From Ricordea florida (lineage: Eukaryota; Cnidaria; Anthozoa; Corallimorpharia; Ricordeidae), in the NCBI GenBank assembly GCA_949710005.1, contig OX453280.1, positions 10,737,605-10,801,604 of the forward strand: a DNA stretch of 64,000 nt, in the 5' to 3' direction. The notes beneath the pieces were generated by a model, which worked only from the letters and a program-made list of their open reading frames with translations, was not told the origin of the DNA and did not search any database. Position 1 is the stretch's first letter; each line of letters starts with the position of its first letter. This document shows positions 57,001 to 63,946 of this stretch, in pieces. The position numbers and the translations under genes are program-made.

Positions 57001-57984
57001 GGTTGCCAGTTAGTGGCGCGACCAGATCCACCGGAACCACTAAGACCAACGAGACTTCCAGATGGTCCATGGCAGGACATCGCCTGTGATTTGTTAGGAC
57101 CTCTACCATCAGGACACTCCCTCCTGGTAACAGTTGACTATTACAGTCGCTACTACGAAGTAAGCATCTTACAGTCAACAACCACAGAGAAGATAATTGA
57201 CCACCTAGATGAAATCTTCAGCCGATTCGGATTCCCTATGACTCTGAAGTCAGACAATGGTCCCCAATTTATATCAGAAGAGTTCAGACATTACTGTGAA
57301 CAGAACGGCATCACACAGCAGAGAGTCACAGCTAAATGGGCCCAAGCTAACGGCGAAGTTGAGCGACAAAACAGATCGATCATGAAACGCCTAAAGATCG
57401 CCCAGGCTGAGGGACAACCTTGGAAAGCTGAGTTGAGGAAATACTTGAGATCATACCGAAGTCTGACACACACGACGACCGGGAGGAGCCCGGCGGAGTT
57501 ATTATTCAACCGAAAAATGAGAGGGAAAATCCCAGACCTGAGCATGAGTCACGTGTATGATCAAGAAGTCTTTGACAGAGACGCAGAACAGAAGGCAACA
57601 ACCAAGGCCTACGCTGACACCCATCGCGCAGCCCGCCCCTCTACGATTGACGTGGGAGATCAAGTGCTGATGAAGCAGGACAAACATAACAAATTGACTA
57701 CCACTTTTAACCCAGTACCACACACAGTGATAAGCAAGAATGGGAATAGTACAGTCGTACAGAGCCCCAGTGGTGCACAATATTCCAGAAATACCAGCCA
57801 CATCAAGAAATACACTCCAGATATCTCAGAGCAGGAGAAGGAGGTGGATATGATGGCAAAGGACAGAATGATGGAAGACACAAAAGACACAATGGAAGCC
57901 AATCTAGAAGGGCCTGAACCGGAACAGAGGCCACAGAGAGCGAAGACAAGGCCAAAACGATTCGACGACTACATCATGGGATAA
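54052..57984 (+). CDS. Ty3 Gag-Pol polyprotein, one in-frame stop
   Basis: The first 117 codons are the capsid-like N-terminus (FDCFTEPATLGTRWKRWLNA), ended by TAA at 54,403-54,405. The same frame then runs 1,187 codons without interruption. It encodes two zinc knuckles (CYRCGNTGHYGRDPKC and CRKCGGKDHFQRAC), protease (MLVDSGATSNIIG), RT (IRLCIDMRRANEAI, FSKLDLRWGYHQLEL and the box NISDDIIV), RNase H (IIADASPVGLGAVLL, TEKEALALVWSCER, ETDHKPLE), the HHCC integrase finger (HEGHLGIVGTKQNL, CKGCHGCQ) and the DDE core (WQDIACDLLGPLP, LKSDNGPQFISEEF, NGEVERQNRS). All catalytic residues appear present. The stop in gag is the only visible lesion. Readthrough or complementation by other copies is possible. 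Confidence 0.95.
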
Positions 57985-58059
57985 CTCATGAACTTTGATC
58001 CATGCATAACCTTGTTTTCAGATTTAGCTAAGTCATTTGATCCCTAGATCTCAATCCCT

Positions 58060-58072
58060 ACAAAGGGGGAGA
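58060..58072 (+). promoter_or_regulatory. Polypurine tract of the Ty3 element
   Basis: AAAGGGGGAGA directly precedes the 3' LTR and would prime plus-strand synthesis. Confidence 0.75.
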
Positions 58073-58224
58073 TGTAGCATATTAGAGGACTGGCACGAGT
58101 TAAGGAGTGCGCATGTGTAAAAGTAAAAGAGTGAATAGCACGATGGCGAACATGTGAACTAAGTTGCGTTAAGAAGATTAAATCCAAACCATCCTGTTGT
58201 TGTTACCCTTGAGGTGTTATTACA
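58073..58224 (+). repeat. 3' LTR (152 bp)
   Basis: Reads the same as the 5' LTR along its whole length by eye. Followed by target duplication CTAAC. Confidence 0.95.
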
Positions 58225-58325
58225 CTAACTTTTGCTTTTTCAGCTAATTTTGGAATGGCAGAATACCCTTTCCAATATCCATCAGTTGAATAGTATATTT
58301 TTGATAGCATGTTTTCGTTACTCAT

Positions 58326-58354
58326 TTAAAGAATATCTTTTTCTTAAAATAAAT
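58326..58354. promoter_or_regulatory. 29-bp divergent promoter between integrase and capsid genes
   Basis: TTTAAAGAATATCTTT (from 58,325) lies between the integrase ATG (minus, 58,325) and the capsid ATG (58,355). AAAGAATATCTTT is a near palindrome, so one short site could drive both genes. Confidence 0.5.
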
Positions 58355-59590
58355 ATGTCGCAAGCTATATCTGAAGAAATTAACCCAAACAGGATTTCAC
58401 AAGAGCCCCTCGGCTTGAAAGCTAAATCGACATTGTATCGAAGTACACTCAATCACTCCTCCGCCAGGCCTGGAGAAACCTTGTATATAAATATTCCACA
58501 CCTTGAGGAGAATGTGGTTATCGTTCCAGGAAGCGTATCTCTACTATTTGACTTGAATGTTGACGGTCATGCTAACAACACCCTCGTGAATAACGTAGGA
58601 AGTAACCTTATATCCAGACTTAAGGTTCGTTTTGCTGGGGAAATACTACAGGATACTGAAAGATACGATCTATTTCAAACCTATCATGATTTATACTTAA
58701 CAGATGAAGATCGTCAGAATGGAATAAAACAAGGTATTTCCTCTACAAACATGAGGAAGCTTAGGACAAATGCGGGTGATAAGGTAACCTCTGATGCTGA
58801 GGAAGTAGCTGTTGCAGCAGTATACAACACTAAGTACCGTATCCCACTCAACCATCCTATTCTCAGCAAGCATGGAGCTTTCTATCCAGCGGCGTTAGAT
58901 CATAGACTAATCTTTGAGATTACACTGGCCCCTGTTTCTGATATTGTTGTTTATTCTGACAAGACAAAGACTCCAACGTATTCAATCACAAACCTTGAGT
59001 TGGAATATTCTTGCATATCAAGCGAATACTTAGCTCTTGAGGCACAGTCAGCTTATCAGGTTGGTAAAGGATTCTTTTACGAGAATGTCATTCTACACAA
59101 AACTTTAACCATCTCCAAACCTAATGACAGTGTCATAAACGAGCACATTAATATACCTAGGAGATCAATGAAAGGGATATTGTGCTTGTTCACAGAGAGC
59201 TACATCGGAGGAGCACGAGATTCCGAAAAGTTTATCAATCCGAATATTACATCAATCAAGATTAACGTTGACGGGATGCCAAACCGTCTCTACTCCGATG
59301 GAATGGTGCCGTCAGACTTCTGGGATTCGGTACAGAAACGTTTAGGTAAAGAAGGTGTCAAGCTAAAAGATTTTTATGCCCACAAGTTTGCTCTATGGAT
59401 TGACTTGAGGACTCACCCCGACAATAGCATTCATGGAGGAGGACTAGCCTTGAACGACACACGGGACGGTGTAAAACTTGCAATGGAACGAAAAGTTGGA
59501 GGATCGGGTAATATGTCCTGCTACATTTTTGTGGTATCCGATGCGGTGTTGGAGATCATGAATTCAAAATTACGTTCGGTAATGTTTTAA
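58355..59590 (+). CDS. Polinton major capsid protein (double jelly-roll type)
   Basis: I chose the ATG at 58,355 (MSQAISEEINPNRISQEPLG), 30 nt after the TTTAAAG box. The frame stays open upstream to 58,232, but that part overlaps integrase coding sequence. The protein has 411 residues. Conserved-looking segments are PGETLYINIPHLEENVVIVP, GSNLISRLKVRFAGEILQDT, YRIPLNHPILSKHGAFYPAA followed by LDHRLIFEITLAP, and a C-terminal CYIFVVSDAVLEIMNS. The -IPLNHPIL-FYP-ALDH-LIFEITLA- pattern is what I know from Polinton/adintovirus capsid proteins, which form trimeric pseudo-hexameric capsomers. No lesion is seen. Confidence 0.8.
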   Translation: MSQAISEEINPNRISQEPLGLKAKSTLYRSTLNHSSARPGETLYINIPHLEENVVIVPGSVSLLFDLNVDGHANNTLVNNVGSNLISRLKVRFAGEILQDTERYDLFQTYHDLYLTDEDRQNGIKQGISSTNMRKLRTNAGDKVTSDAEEVAVAAVYNTKYRIPLNHPILSKHGAFYPAALDHRLIFEITLAPVSDIVVYSDKTKTPTYSITNLELEYSCISSEYLALEAQSAYQVGKGFFYENVILHKTLTISKPNDSVINEHINIPRRSMKGILCLFTESYIGGARDSEKFINPNITSIKINVDGMPNRLYSDGMVPSDFWDSVQKRLGKEGVKLKDFYAHKFALWIDLRTHPDNSIHGGGLALNDTRDGVKLAMERKVGGSGNMSCYIFVVSDAVLEIMNSKLRSVMF

Positions 59591-59600
59591 CTTAAAAAAC
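59591..59600 (+). promoter_or_regulatory. TTAAA box before the ATPase gene
   Basis: CTTAAAAAAC, 30 nt before the ATG at 59,621. It is the weakest match to the TTTAAAGATT consensus. Confidence 0.4.
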
Positions 59601-59620
59601 TACTGTTATAATGCAAAATT

Positions 59621-60238
59621 ATGGAAGAACTGCGAGAAAAAGTTCCTTTCCTAACTGGTCCGACAAATTGTGGAAAGACAAAGTACCTCACGGAGCAGCT
59701 CAGAGGACCGTTCCGAAATGTTTTTGAATACATTGTTCTCATATGTCCGACTTATGCTAAAAATAAAACCTATCATAAATTTGCTCATAGAGATAAACGT
59801 TTCTTGGTATTATCCCCAGATGCTAGTAACAGTGATGAGATTAACGAGTTATTAACCGCTTGCCAAACTTTGTTCTCTAGCACAAATACTTTACTTATTT
59901 TAGACGACTGTGCTGTATCGAAAGATCTAAAGAAACGCTCGAACAAGTTTATAGATCTAGCATTCTCTGGAAGGCATCATGGATTATCAGTATGGGTATT
60001 GACGCAACAATTAACATCCATAGCAAAACCATTCCGTGAAAATGTAGCTTGTGTGGTTACATTCCATAATCCATCACAAAAGGGGATGAAGATGCTTTTC
60101 GAAGATTATGGAGGTGATTTAGAAGCGGAAACTCGTAAAAAGTTTGTAGAAATGTTGAAAACTGAAAAATATTCAAGACTCTGTTTCTGTTTACGTTATC
60201 CATTCCAATGTTATTTAGAGATTCCTGCGGTGATTTAA
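59621..60238 (+). CDS. Packaging ATPase (FtsK/HerA, A32-like)
   Basis: 205 residues, intact. Walker A is FLTGPTNCGKTKYLTEQL (residues 10-27), Walker B is NTLLILDDCAV (about residue 90), and a sensor-like segment reads GLSVWVLTQQLTSIAKPFRE. This matches the genome-packaging ATPases of Polintons, adintoviruses and poxvirus A32. Its stop codon TAA lies inside the next TTTAAAAGA box. An out-of-frame ATG lies 10 nt upstream of the start. It should pump element DNA into the capsid. Confidence 0.9.
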   Translation: MEELREKVPFLTGPTNCGKTKYLTEQLRGPFRNVFEYIVLICPTYAKNKTYHKFAHRDKRFLVLSPDASNSDEINELLTACQTLFSSTNTLLILDDCAVSKDLKKRSNKFIDLAFSGRHHGLSVWVLTQQLTSIAKPFRENVACVVTFHNPSQKGMKMLFEDYGGDLEAETRKKFVEMLKTEKYSRLCFCLRYPFQCYLEIPAVI

Positions 60239-60245
60239 AAGAATC
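60234..60245 (+). promoter_or_regulatory. TTTAAAAGAATC box
   Basis: 36 nt before the ATG at 60,270. Contains the ATPase stop codon. Confidence 0.5.
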
Positions 60246-60269
60246 TATGTATTATTACAAAATTAAAAG

Positions 60270-60740
60270 ATGACAAGCGTTGAAGATTTTATTGAAGAAC
60301 AGCCTGAGGTAAAAGATGAGGTAAAAGATAATGATGTTGAAATTAAACAAGAATCACTAGCTATTCTGGCATCTCTTGGGACTACAAAGGAATATTTAGG
60401 TGTTGAGATGAGTCTAGGTGATATCAAGAAACTCACAGCAAAAGAAGTTGAAAAATATTATAATCGATACCAGGCAGTCTTAGGTAAGCAGGTTAGTAGT
60501 GGATTAGTAGAGTCAGCTCTTCAAGCAGCGTCTCATGTCATTTCTTACGTGGTTCCTGTAGATGACACCGAAGCGCTTAGCAAAGACTTACAGAACGATG
60601 AGTTGGTTAAGCGTGAACTGACAAACTTTGTAGGTCTCTTAGTATTAAAAGGTGGAAGATTGGTAGCACTTGCCAGCGGACTATTCCAGGTTGCTAAGCA
60701 CATTAAAATCAACAAAACTGAGAATGTTGAGCAAAACTGA
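60270..60740 (+). CDS. Polinton late gene, unknown function (156 aa)
   Basis: Acidic N-terminus (TSVEDFIEEQPEVKDEVKDN), then a mixed helical part (EVEKYYNRYQAVLGKQVSSG). Two hydrophobic stretches follow (ALQAASHVISYVV and LTNFVGLLVLKGGRLVALAS followed by GLFQ). The C-terminus is basic/polar. It is intact and lies directly after the ATPase, where capsid-associated proteins are typical. I recognise no domain. A membrane-associated or minor virion role is an inference from position and hydrophobicity only. Confidence 0.65.
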   Translation: MTSVEDFIEEQPEVKDEVKDNDVEIKQESLAILASLGTTKEYLGVEMSLGDIKKLTAKEVEKYYNRYQAVLGKQVSSGLVESALQAASHVISYVVPVDDTEALSKDLQNDELVKRELTNFVGLLVLKGGRLVALASGLFQVAKHIKINKTENVEQN

Positions 60741-60750
60741 TTTAAAGATT
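60741..60750 (+). promoter_or_regulatory. TTTAAAGATT box
   Basis: 34 nt before the ATG at 60,775. Directly follows the TGA of the previous gene. A 4-codon frame (MGNK then stop) starts at 60,758. Confidence 0.6.
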
Positions 60751-60774
60751 CTTTAATATGGGAAATAAATAATC

Positions 60775-60990
60775 ATGTATTTTAGTAATGAATTTGTTCA
60801 AAAATCTATCGTGGGTGTTGAACAATCTACCGCGGATTTGCTAATCATATTAAAAACAATAAAAAACAGTCATGATGAAATTGTTGAAGAATTTATAAAT
60901 GAGTTGATAATCGCATTAGAATCAACAAAAAACAAACTGAGAATGTTACATAACAGGCTACTGAGCACAACTGAGCAAGATATGATTTAA
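60775..60990 (+). CDS. Small Polinton protein (71 aa), unknown
   Basis: Mostly alpha-helical and charged (TADLLIILKTIKNSHDEIVE, ELIIALESTKNKLRMLHNRL), with heptad-like spacing suggesting a coiled coil. No transmembrane segment. Its TAA is embedded in the next TTTAAAGATT box. The region just upstream of it is a 31-bp duplicate of the promoter and start of the next gene, so it may have arisen by local duplication. Small size makes the call moderate. Confidence 0.5.
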   Translation: MYFSNEFVQKSIVGVEQSTADLLIILKTIKNSHDEIVEEFINELIIALESTKNKLRMLHNRLLSTTEQDMI

Positions 60991-60995
60991 AGATT
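60986..60995 (+). promoter_or_regulatory. TTTAAAGATT box
   Basis: 17 nt before the ATG at 61,003, closer than at the other genes. Overlaps the previous stop codon. Confidence 0.55.
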
Positions 60996-61002
60996 CTTTA
61001 AT

Positions 61003-61404
61003 ATGGGAAATAAAAGAAACATATCTGATGAAGTTGTTGAACAAATTACAATAGATCCCCCTCCTCCTAAAAAGAAGAGAGAAGCTAAAGAGAAAGATCC
61101 TAAAAAGGTTGCTGCTGGTAAGAAACTAGCAGAATATAACAAAAGAGCTAAAGAAGCGTTAGCTAGGGAAATGAAACGTGAAGCGGAGACTAACCAGGAA
61201 GAAACTATAAATGCAGAGAGCGAATCTAAAGCATGGATTCCAGAGCTATCTTTTACTACTGTGTTATCCATTGTTGGAATAGGGTTTACCGCAGTTGACA
61301 TGTTTATGAGATACTACAAAAACAGACCAACCACAAATATTCCTACCCAACCACCACCCCCACAGACCACAACCCAACCAAATCCGAAAATAGTAATGAT
61401 CTGA
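61003..61404 (+). CDS. Basic Polinton protein with one membrane segment (133 aa)
   Basis: Starts MGNKRNISDEVVEQITIDPP. A nuclear-localisation-like cluster follows (PPPPKKKREAKEKDPKKVAA) and a charged helix (AEYNKRAKEALAREMKREAE). One hydrophobic segment near residues 85-103 (FTTVLSIVGIGFTAVDMFM) and a Pro/Thr/Gln tail complete it. It could be a DNA-binding virion protein or a membrane-anchored scaffold. I do not recognise a named family. Intact. Confidence 0.6.
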   Translation: MGNKRNISDEVVEQITIDPPPPKKKREAKEKDPKKVAAGKKLAEYNKRAKEALAREMKREAETNQEETINAESESKAWIPELSFTTVLSIVGIGFTAVDMFMRYYKNRPTTNIPTQPPPPQTTTQPNPKIVMI

Positions 61405-61423
61405 AGAAGTAGTAGGAAAATAG

Positions 61424-61433
61424 TTTAAAGATT
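61424..61433 (+). promoter_or_regulatory. TTTAAAGATT box
   Basis: 31 nt before the ATG at 61,455, in a 50-bp intergenic gap. Confidence 0.6.
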
Positions 61434-61454
61434 TTCTCTACCCACAATAAAATC

Positions 61455-61673
61455 ATGTCAACTGAAAAAAAACTTGTGAAAACTGTTACCGATTCAGCCG
61501 TCATTATCGGATTAGCCGCTGGAGTTGGATACGTTGCTAAAAAGGCTATGAAAGAATCATTTATAAACGATCCCTCCTCAAGTATTACAAACTATGCTAA
61601 ATGGGTCGCTGTCCTATCGGGTAGTATGTACCTCAAAACTTATTTAGAAGATCAAAAAATTTTGCCGACTTAA
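61455..61673 (+). CDS. Small membrane-type Polinton protein (72 aa), unknown
   Basis: Two hydrophobic segments (DSAVIIGLAAGVGYVAKKAM and YAKWVAVLSGSMYLKTYL) separated by a polar loop suggest a small integral membrane protein with a hairpin. The stop codon TAA lies in the next CTTAAAGATTTT box. Unknown function. Position among late genes suggests a virion or envelope-interaction role, which is inference. Confidence 0.55.
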   Translation: MSTEKKLVKTVTDSAVIIGLAAGVGYVAKKAMKESFINDPSSSITNYAKWVAVLSGSMYLKTYLEDQKILPT

Positions 61674-61680
61674 AGATTTT
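61669..61680 (+). promoter_or_regulatory. CTTAAAGATTTT box
   Basis: 28 nt before the ATG at 61,697. Overlaps the previous stop. Confidence 0.6.
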
Positions 61681-61696
61681 ACATATTGACTAATAA

Positions 61697-62089
61697 ATGG
61701 CGACAATAGCAATGATGATTGGTGGAGCTATATTGAATGCAACAACGTTCGTAGGTGGCTCGTATCTTGCAAAATATCTCTCAGGTGATAACACAGATGC
61801 GGAGCGAATACGACACGACAAGGCAATAGAAAAATATCAAAAAGATTATGCCTCATACCAGGAAAAGAGACAGAATCTCATTGATTGGTACTCTCAACAG
61901 CAGGATTCTAAACACCGAGCTTCACAAAATATTTCGAATACCGATGAAGCTTTGAAATTGTATAGTCAGACACATGAACCAAAATTCTCTGATTATTATA
62001 GACCTAGTAGCAACCAAAAGATGGGGGAGATGATATATGCGGGTGGTGGTATGCTGGCATTGGGTTATATGGCTAGTAAATTCTTTTAA
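61697..62089 (+). CDS. Polinton late protein with hydrophobic ends (130 aa)
   Basis: The N-terminus MATIAMMIGGAILNATTFVG is hydrophobic and Gly/Ala-rich. The middle is a charged, Gln-rich helix (KYQKDYASYQEKRQNLIDWY). The C-terminus MIYAGGGMLALGYMASKFF is again hydrophobic. I recall similar N- and C-terminal pieces in cnidarian Polintons, but no function has been assigned that I know of. It could insert in membranes or act as a lytic or capsid-internal peptide precursor. Intact. Confidence 0.6.
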   Translation: MATIAMMIGGAILNATTFVGGSYLAKYLSGDNTDAERIRHDKAIEKYQKDYASYQEKRQNLIDWYSQQQDSKHRASQNISNTDEALKLYSQTHEPKFSDYYRPSSNQKMGEMIYAGGGMLALGYMASKFF

Positions 62090-62090
62090 G

Positions 62091-62100
62091 TTTAAAGATT
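62091..62100 (+). promoter_or_regulatory. TTTAAAGATT box
   Basis: 32 nt before the ATG at 62,123. One base after the previous stop. Confidence 0.6.
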
Positions 62101-62122
62101 TCTTACAGATAGGTAAAAAATC

Positions 62123-63052
62123 ATGGAAGAAGAACCAGATATACCAGACTTTCCTGCTGATCTAGGTGATGATGGTGATGATGAATTGATACCATTAATC
62201 ACAAATACATCCACAACTCGTCAAACTAACCCTGATGATGAAGAAGAAACTTCATTTGGTGGTAATGATGATACCATAAACTTAATACGAAAGGAAGATG
62301 ATCAAGATTACGCTTGGGATGAGATTATACGCAAATTCCCCAACGTCAATACTTCTAAATTTACAGCTAATACAGATAAATATGGTAGAGTGTTTTTACA
62401 ATTGATTAGAGGTAATCGCAAAAAACATTTCTTCCTCAAAACTAACGGTGAAGTGAATGATAAATTACCACTTACCATAAAAAAAAATCTAGGTCCAAGA
62501 GCAGAAGAAGTTGTGGAAGCTAATGATGGTGAGATATCAAAGAGAAAGACCATGATATCAAGACTCAAGGAGACGCTAAAATTCCATATGGACAAGCCGC
62601 TGAAGACCCCAGAGATAGAATAGATACAAATACAAATACAAATAGAGACTCTGGAGAGGGAAATTGGTGAGCAGGAGGGGGAAATAGCTAATCTAGAAGA
62701 TGATAATGAAGATATACAGGAACGAATGTCATTACGGGATCGTGTGAAGGCTATTTTCAAAAAGTACGGTTTTACAGTCGTTGCTGTGATGAGTGCTGTA
62801 GGCGTTGTTATTGGTGTGATTGTCTCTAATCTAAAAAGAGGTTTGACCAGTGTTGTAAAAGGTGTTGGTAACGGTTTGAAAGCAATTGGTAAAAGGATTG
62901 GTGAGATATTACCTGGAATGGTTGGAGCAATTGCGAGTTTTATCTTCAAAACAGCGGGGGAGGTCATTGGATTCTTAAGTAAAAATGCTTGGCTGCTGAT
63001 AGTGGCTGTGGTTCTATACCTTGTAGAACAATTTAAAAAGAAGAGACGCTAA
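62123..63052 (+). pseudogene. Polinton membrane protein with coiled coil, one in-frame stop
   Basis: One frame runs from ATG 62,123 to TAA before 63,053, broken only by TAG at 62,621-62,623. The N-terminus is very acidic (EEEPDIPDFPADLGDDGDDE). A charged central part contains KFPNVNTSKFTANTDKYGRV. A coiled coil (IETLEREIGEQEGEIANLED) follows the stop. Then come KKYGFTVVAVMSAVGVVIGV, KRIGEILPGMVGAIASFIFK and the final membrane segment NAWLLIVAVVLYLVEQF with basic tail KKKRR. The C-terminal half is a signature I associate with cnidarian Polintons. It is likely a capsid- or membrane-associated protein. Translation may stop early or restart at ATG 62,726. Confidence 0.65.
63032..63043 (+). promoter_or_regulatory. 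TTTAAAAAGAAG box inside the preceding coding region
   Basis: 29 nt before the ATG at 63,061. It coincides with the codons for the FKKKR tail of the previous protein. Confidence 0.35.
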
Positions 63053-63060
63053 GTAAAAAC

Positions 63061-63447
63061 ATGAATGATACAGCGTTTCTATCTATAAATATGCTAACTC
63101 CCAAAACAAGAATTTATCTGGATCCACCCTTAACAAATGTAAAAGAGATACAAATGCTATTTAGTCACATTCATCCAGCGACGCATAGAAATCCTTATTA
63201 CTTAATGTGTGATCTTATAGAGCCAAAGTCTTCATATTCCAATTGTTGTATCCCCGAAGGTTTAAATGAAGAACTTAAGCCCTCACAACTACTAGCTGTT
63301 ATTCCATCTAAAAATCTTCCTTGTTTAAGAGTTCCACCAACCAAAAATCCAGTCAACTACTTTACTTTGTGGATTTTAGATGGAAAGGGAAAAAAGGCTG
63401 ACTTAAATAACGAACCTTTCCGAATTTATTTAATTTATTTATTATAG
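63061..63447 (+). CDS. Polinton late protein, first copy of a tandem pair (128 aa)
   Basis: NMLTPKTRIYLDPPLTNVKE is followed by IQMLFSHI, YYLMCDLIEPKSSYSNC, LKPSQLLAVIPSKNLPCLRV and NPVNYFTLWILDGKGKKADL. The alternation of short hydrophobic strands suggests a beta-rich domain such as a small jelly-roll or fibre-type protein, but this is inference. Its paralogue at 63,546 is about 65% identical by eye. The end (EPFRIYLIYLL) is affected by a small deletion in the following intergenic region. Start could also be the internal ATG at 63,091. Confidence 0.6.
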   Translation: MNDTAFLSINMLTPKTRIYLDPPLTNVKEIQMLFSHIHPATHRNPYYLMCDLIEPKSSYSNCCIPEGLNEELKPSQLLAVIPSKNLPCLRVPPTKNPVNYFTLWILDGKGKKADLNNEPFRIYLIYLL

Positions 63448-63560
63448 AATTTATCCACAAGTGCCTATGAACGTGGACCCAAATAATTTCAGACTTCAAA
63501 AATCGTGTGAAGTAGTACATAATCTTCAGAAGGAAATTAAACATTATGATGATGTCAGTA
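63448..63560 (+). pseudogene. Truncated copy of the gene that starts at 63,947
   Basis: RIYPQVPMNVDPNNFRLQKS and LQKEIKHYDDVSKNV match the beginning of the gene at 63,947 (EEYNRIYPQVPMNEDPN). The promoter box and first codons have been deleted: the run GAATTTATTTAA joins directly to sequence that in the second copy lies about 40 bp later. The fragment then fuses to the second copy of the 63,061-type gene. Confidence 0.6.
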
Positions 63561-63890
63561 AGAACGTTTCTATATATCACTATGCTAACTCCTGAAACAA
63601 GAATTTATCTGGATCCACCCTTAACCAATGTAAAAGAGATACAATTGCAATTTAGTTATATTACTAAAGCGCGTTATGACATGCCTTTCTTCTTAATGTG
63701 TGATCTTATAGAGTCAAAGTCTTCATATTTCAATATGATCCACCAACGTGAAAATGTAGAACTTAACCCATCACAACTACTAGCTGTTATTCCATCTACA
63801 AAGCATCCTTGTTTAAGAGTTCCAAAAACCAAAAATCCGGTCAACCACTTTACTTTGTTGCTTTTAGATGAAAATGGAAAAAAAGGTTAA
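63546..63890 (+). CDS. Polinton late protein, second copy of the tandem pair (114 aa)
   Basis: From TMLTPETRIYLDPPLTNVKE on it parallels the first copy: FFLMCDLIESKSSYFNM, LNPSQLLAVIPSTKHPCLRV, NPVNHFTLLLLDENGKKG. The stop TAA comes earlier than in copy one because of a frame change in the A-rich GGAAAAAAAGG stretch. The 12 N-terminal residues before TMLTP come from the fused neighbouring fragment, so the true start may be the ATG at 63,582. No TTTAAAG box precedes it. Confidence 0.5.
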   Translation: MMMSVRTFLYITMLTPETRIYLDPPLTNVKEIQLQFSYITKARYDMPFFLMCDLIESKSSYFNMIHQRENVELNPSQLLAVIPSTKHPCLRVPKTKNPVNHFTLLLLDENGKKG

Positions 63891-63917
63891 CTTAAATGAC
63901 GAACCTATCCGAATTTA

Positions 63918-63927
63918 TTTAAAGATT
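63918..63927 (+). promoter_or_regulatory. TTTAAAGATT box
   Basis: 29 nt before the ATG at 63,947. Confidence 0.6.
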
Positions 63928-63946
63928 TCTTGTTGATTTGTAAAAT

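Larger units (their letters stand above)
53837..58224 (+). mobile_element. Ty3/gypsy retrotransposon, complete with two LTRs
   Basis: Two 152-bp LTRs (53,837-53,988 and 58,073-58,224) read as identical by eye. A 5-bp target duplication CTAAC (53,832-53,836 and 58,225-58,229) flanks them. One gag-pol frame lies between, with a single in-frame stop. LTR identity indicates a recent insertion. It lies opposite to the integrase gene it interrupts. Confidence 0.95.
52943..58325 (-). pseudogene. Polinton integrase (DDE, retroviral type), split by a Ty3 insertion
   Basis: On the minus strand ATG at 58,325 (or 58,310) opens MLSKIYYSTDGYWKGYSAIP. After 58,230 the Ty3 element interrupts. The frame resumes at 53,836 as SEAEAKRWLEKQALWQIYLP. 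The catalytic core follows: QIHQADLLFLPHD (first Asp), KTLIVDPGKEFMGDV (second Asp) and, after an in-frame TAA at 53,459, QAFVERANRTLSEKLF (Glu). A C-terminal domain ends PDDTELPPNSVLK at 52,943. Reading frame is the same on both sides of the Ty3 element apart from the 5-bp target duplication. It inserts the element's DNA into the host genome. The Ty3 insertion and the stop inactivate it here. It shares a very short divergent region with the capsid gene. Confidence 0.9.

Noticed and set aside
54507-57902. Several minus-strand frames opposite Ty3 gag-pol
   Set aside because: Shadows of the real polyprotein frame.
58232-58354. Upstream extension of the capsid frame to 58,232
   Set aside because: It overlaps the integrase N-terminus on the other strand. 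The ATG at 58,355 has the promoter box at the standard distance.
60758-60772. MGNK four-codon frame as a gene
   Set aside because: It is a duplicate of the start of the next gene. Reported as a finding, not as a gene.
62308-62967. 219-codon minus-strand frame
   Set aside because: Antisense of the late membrane-protein gene. Composition (Ser/Ile/Leu-rich) fits a shadow.
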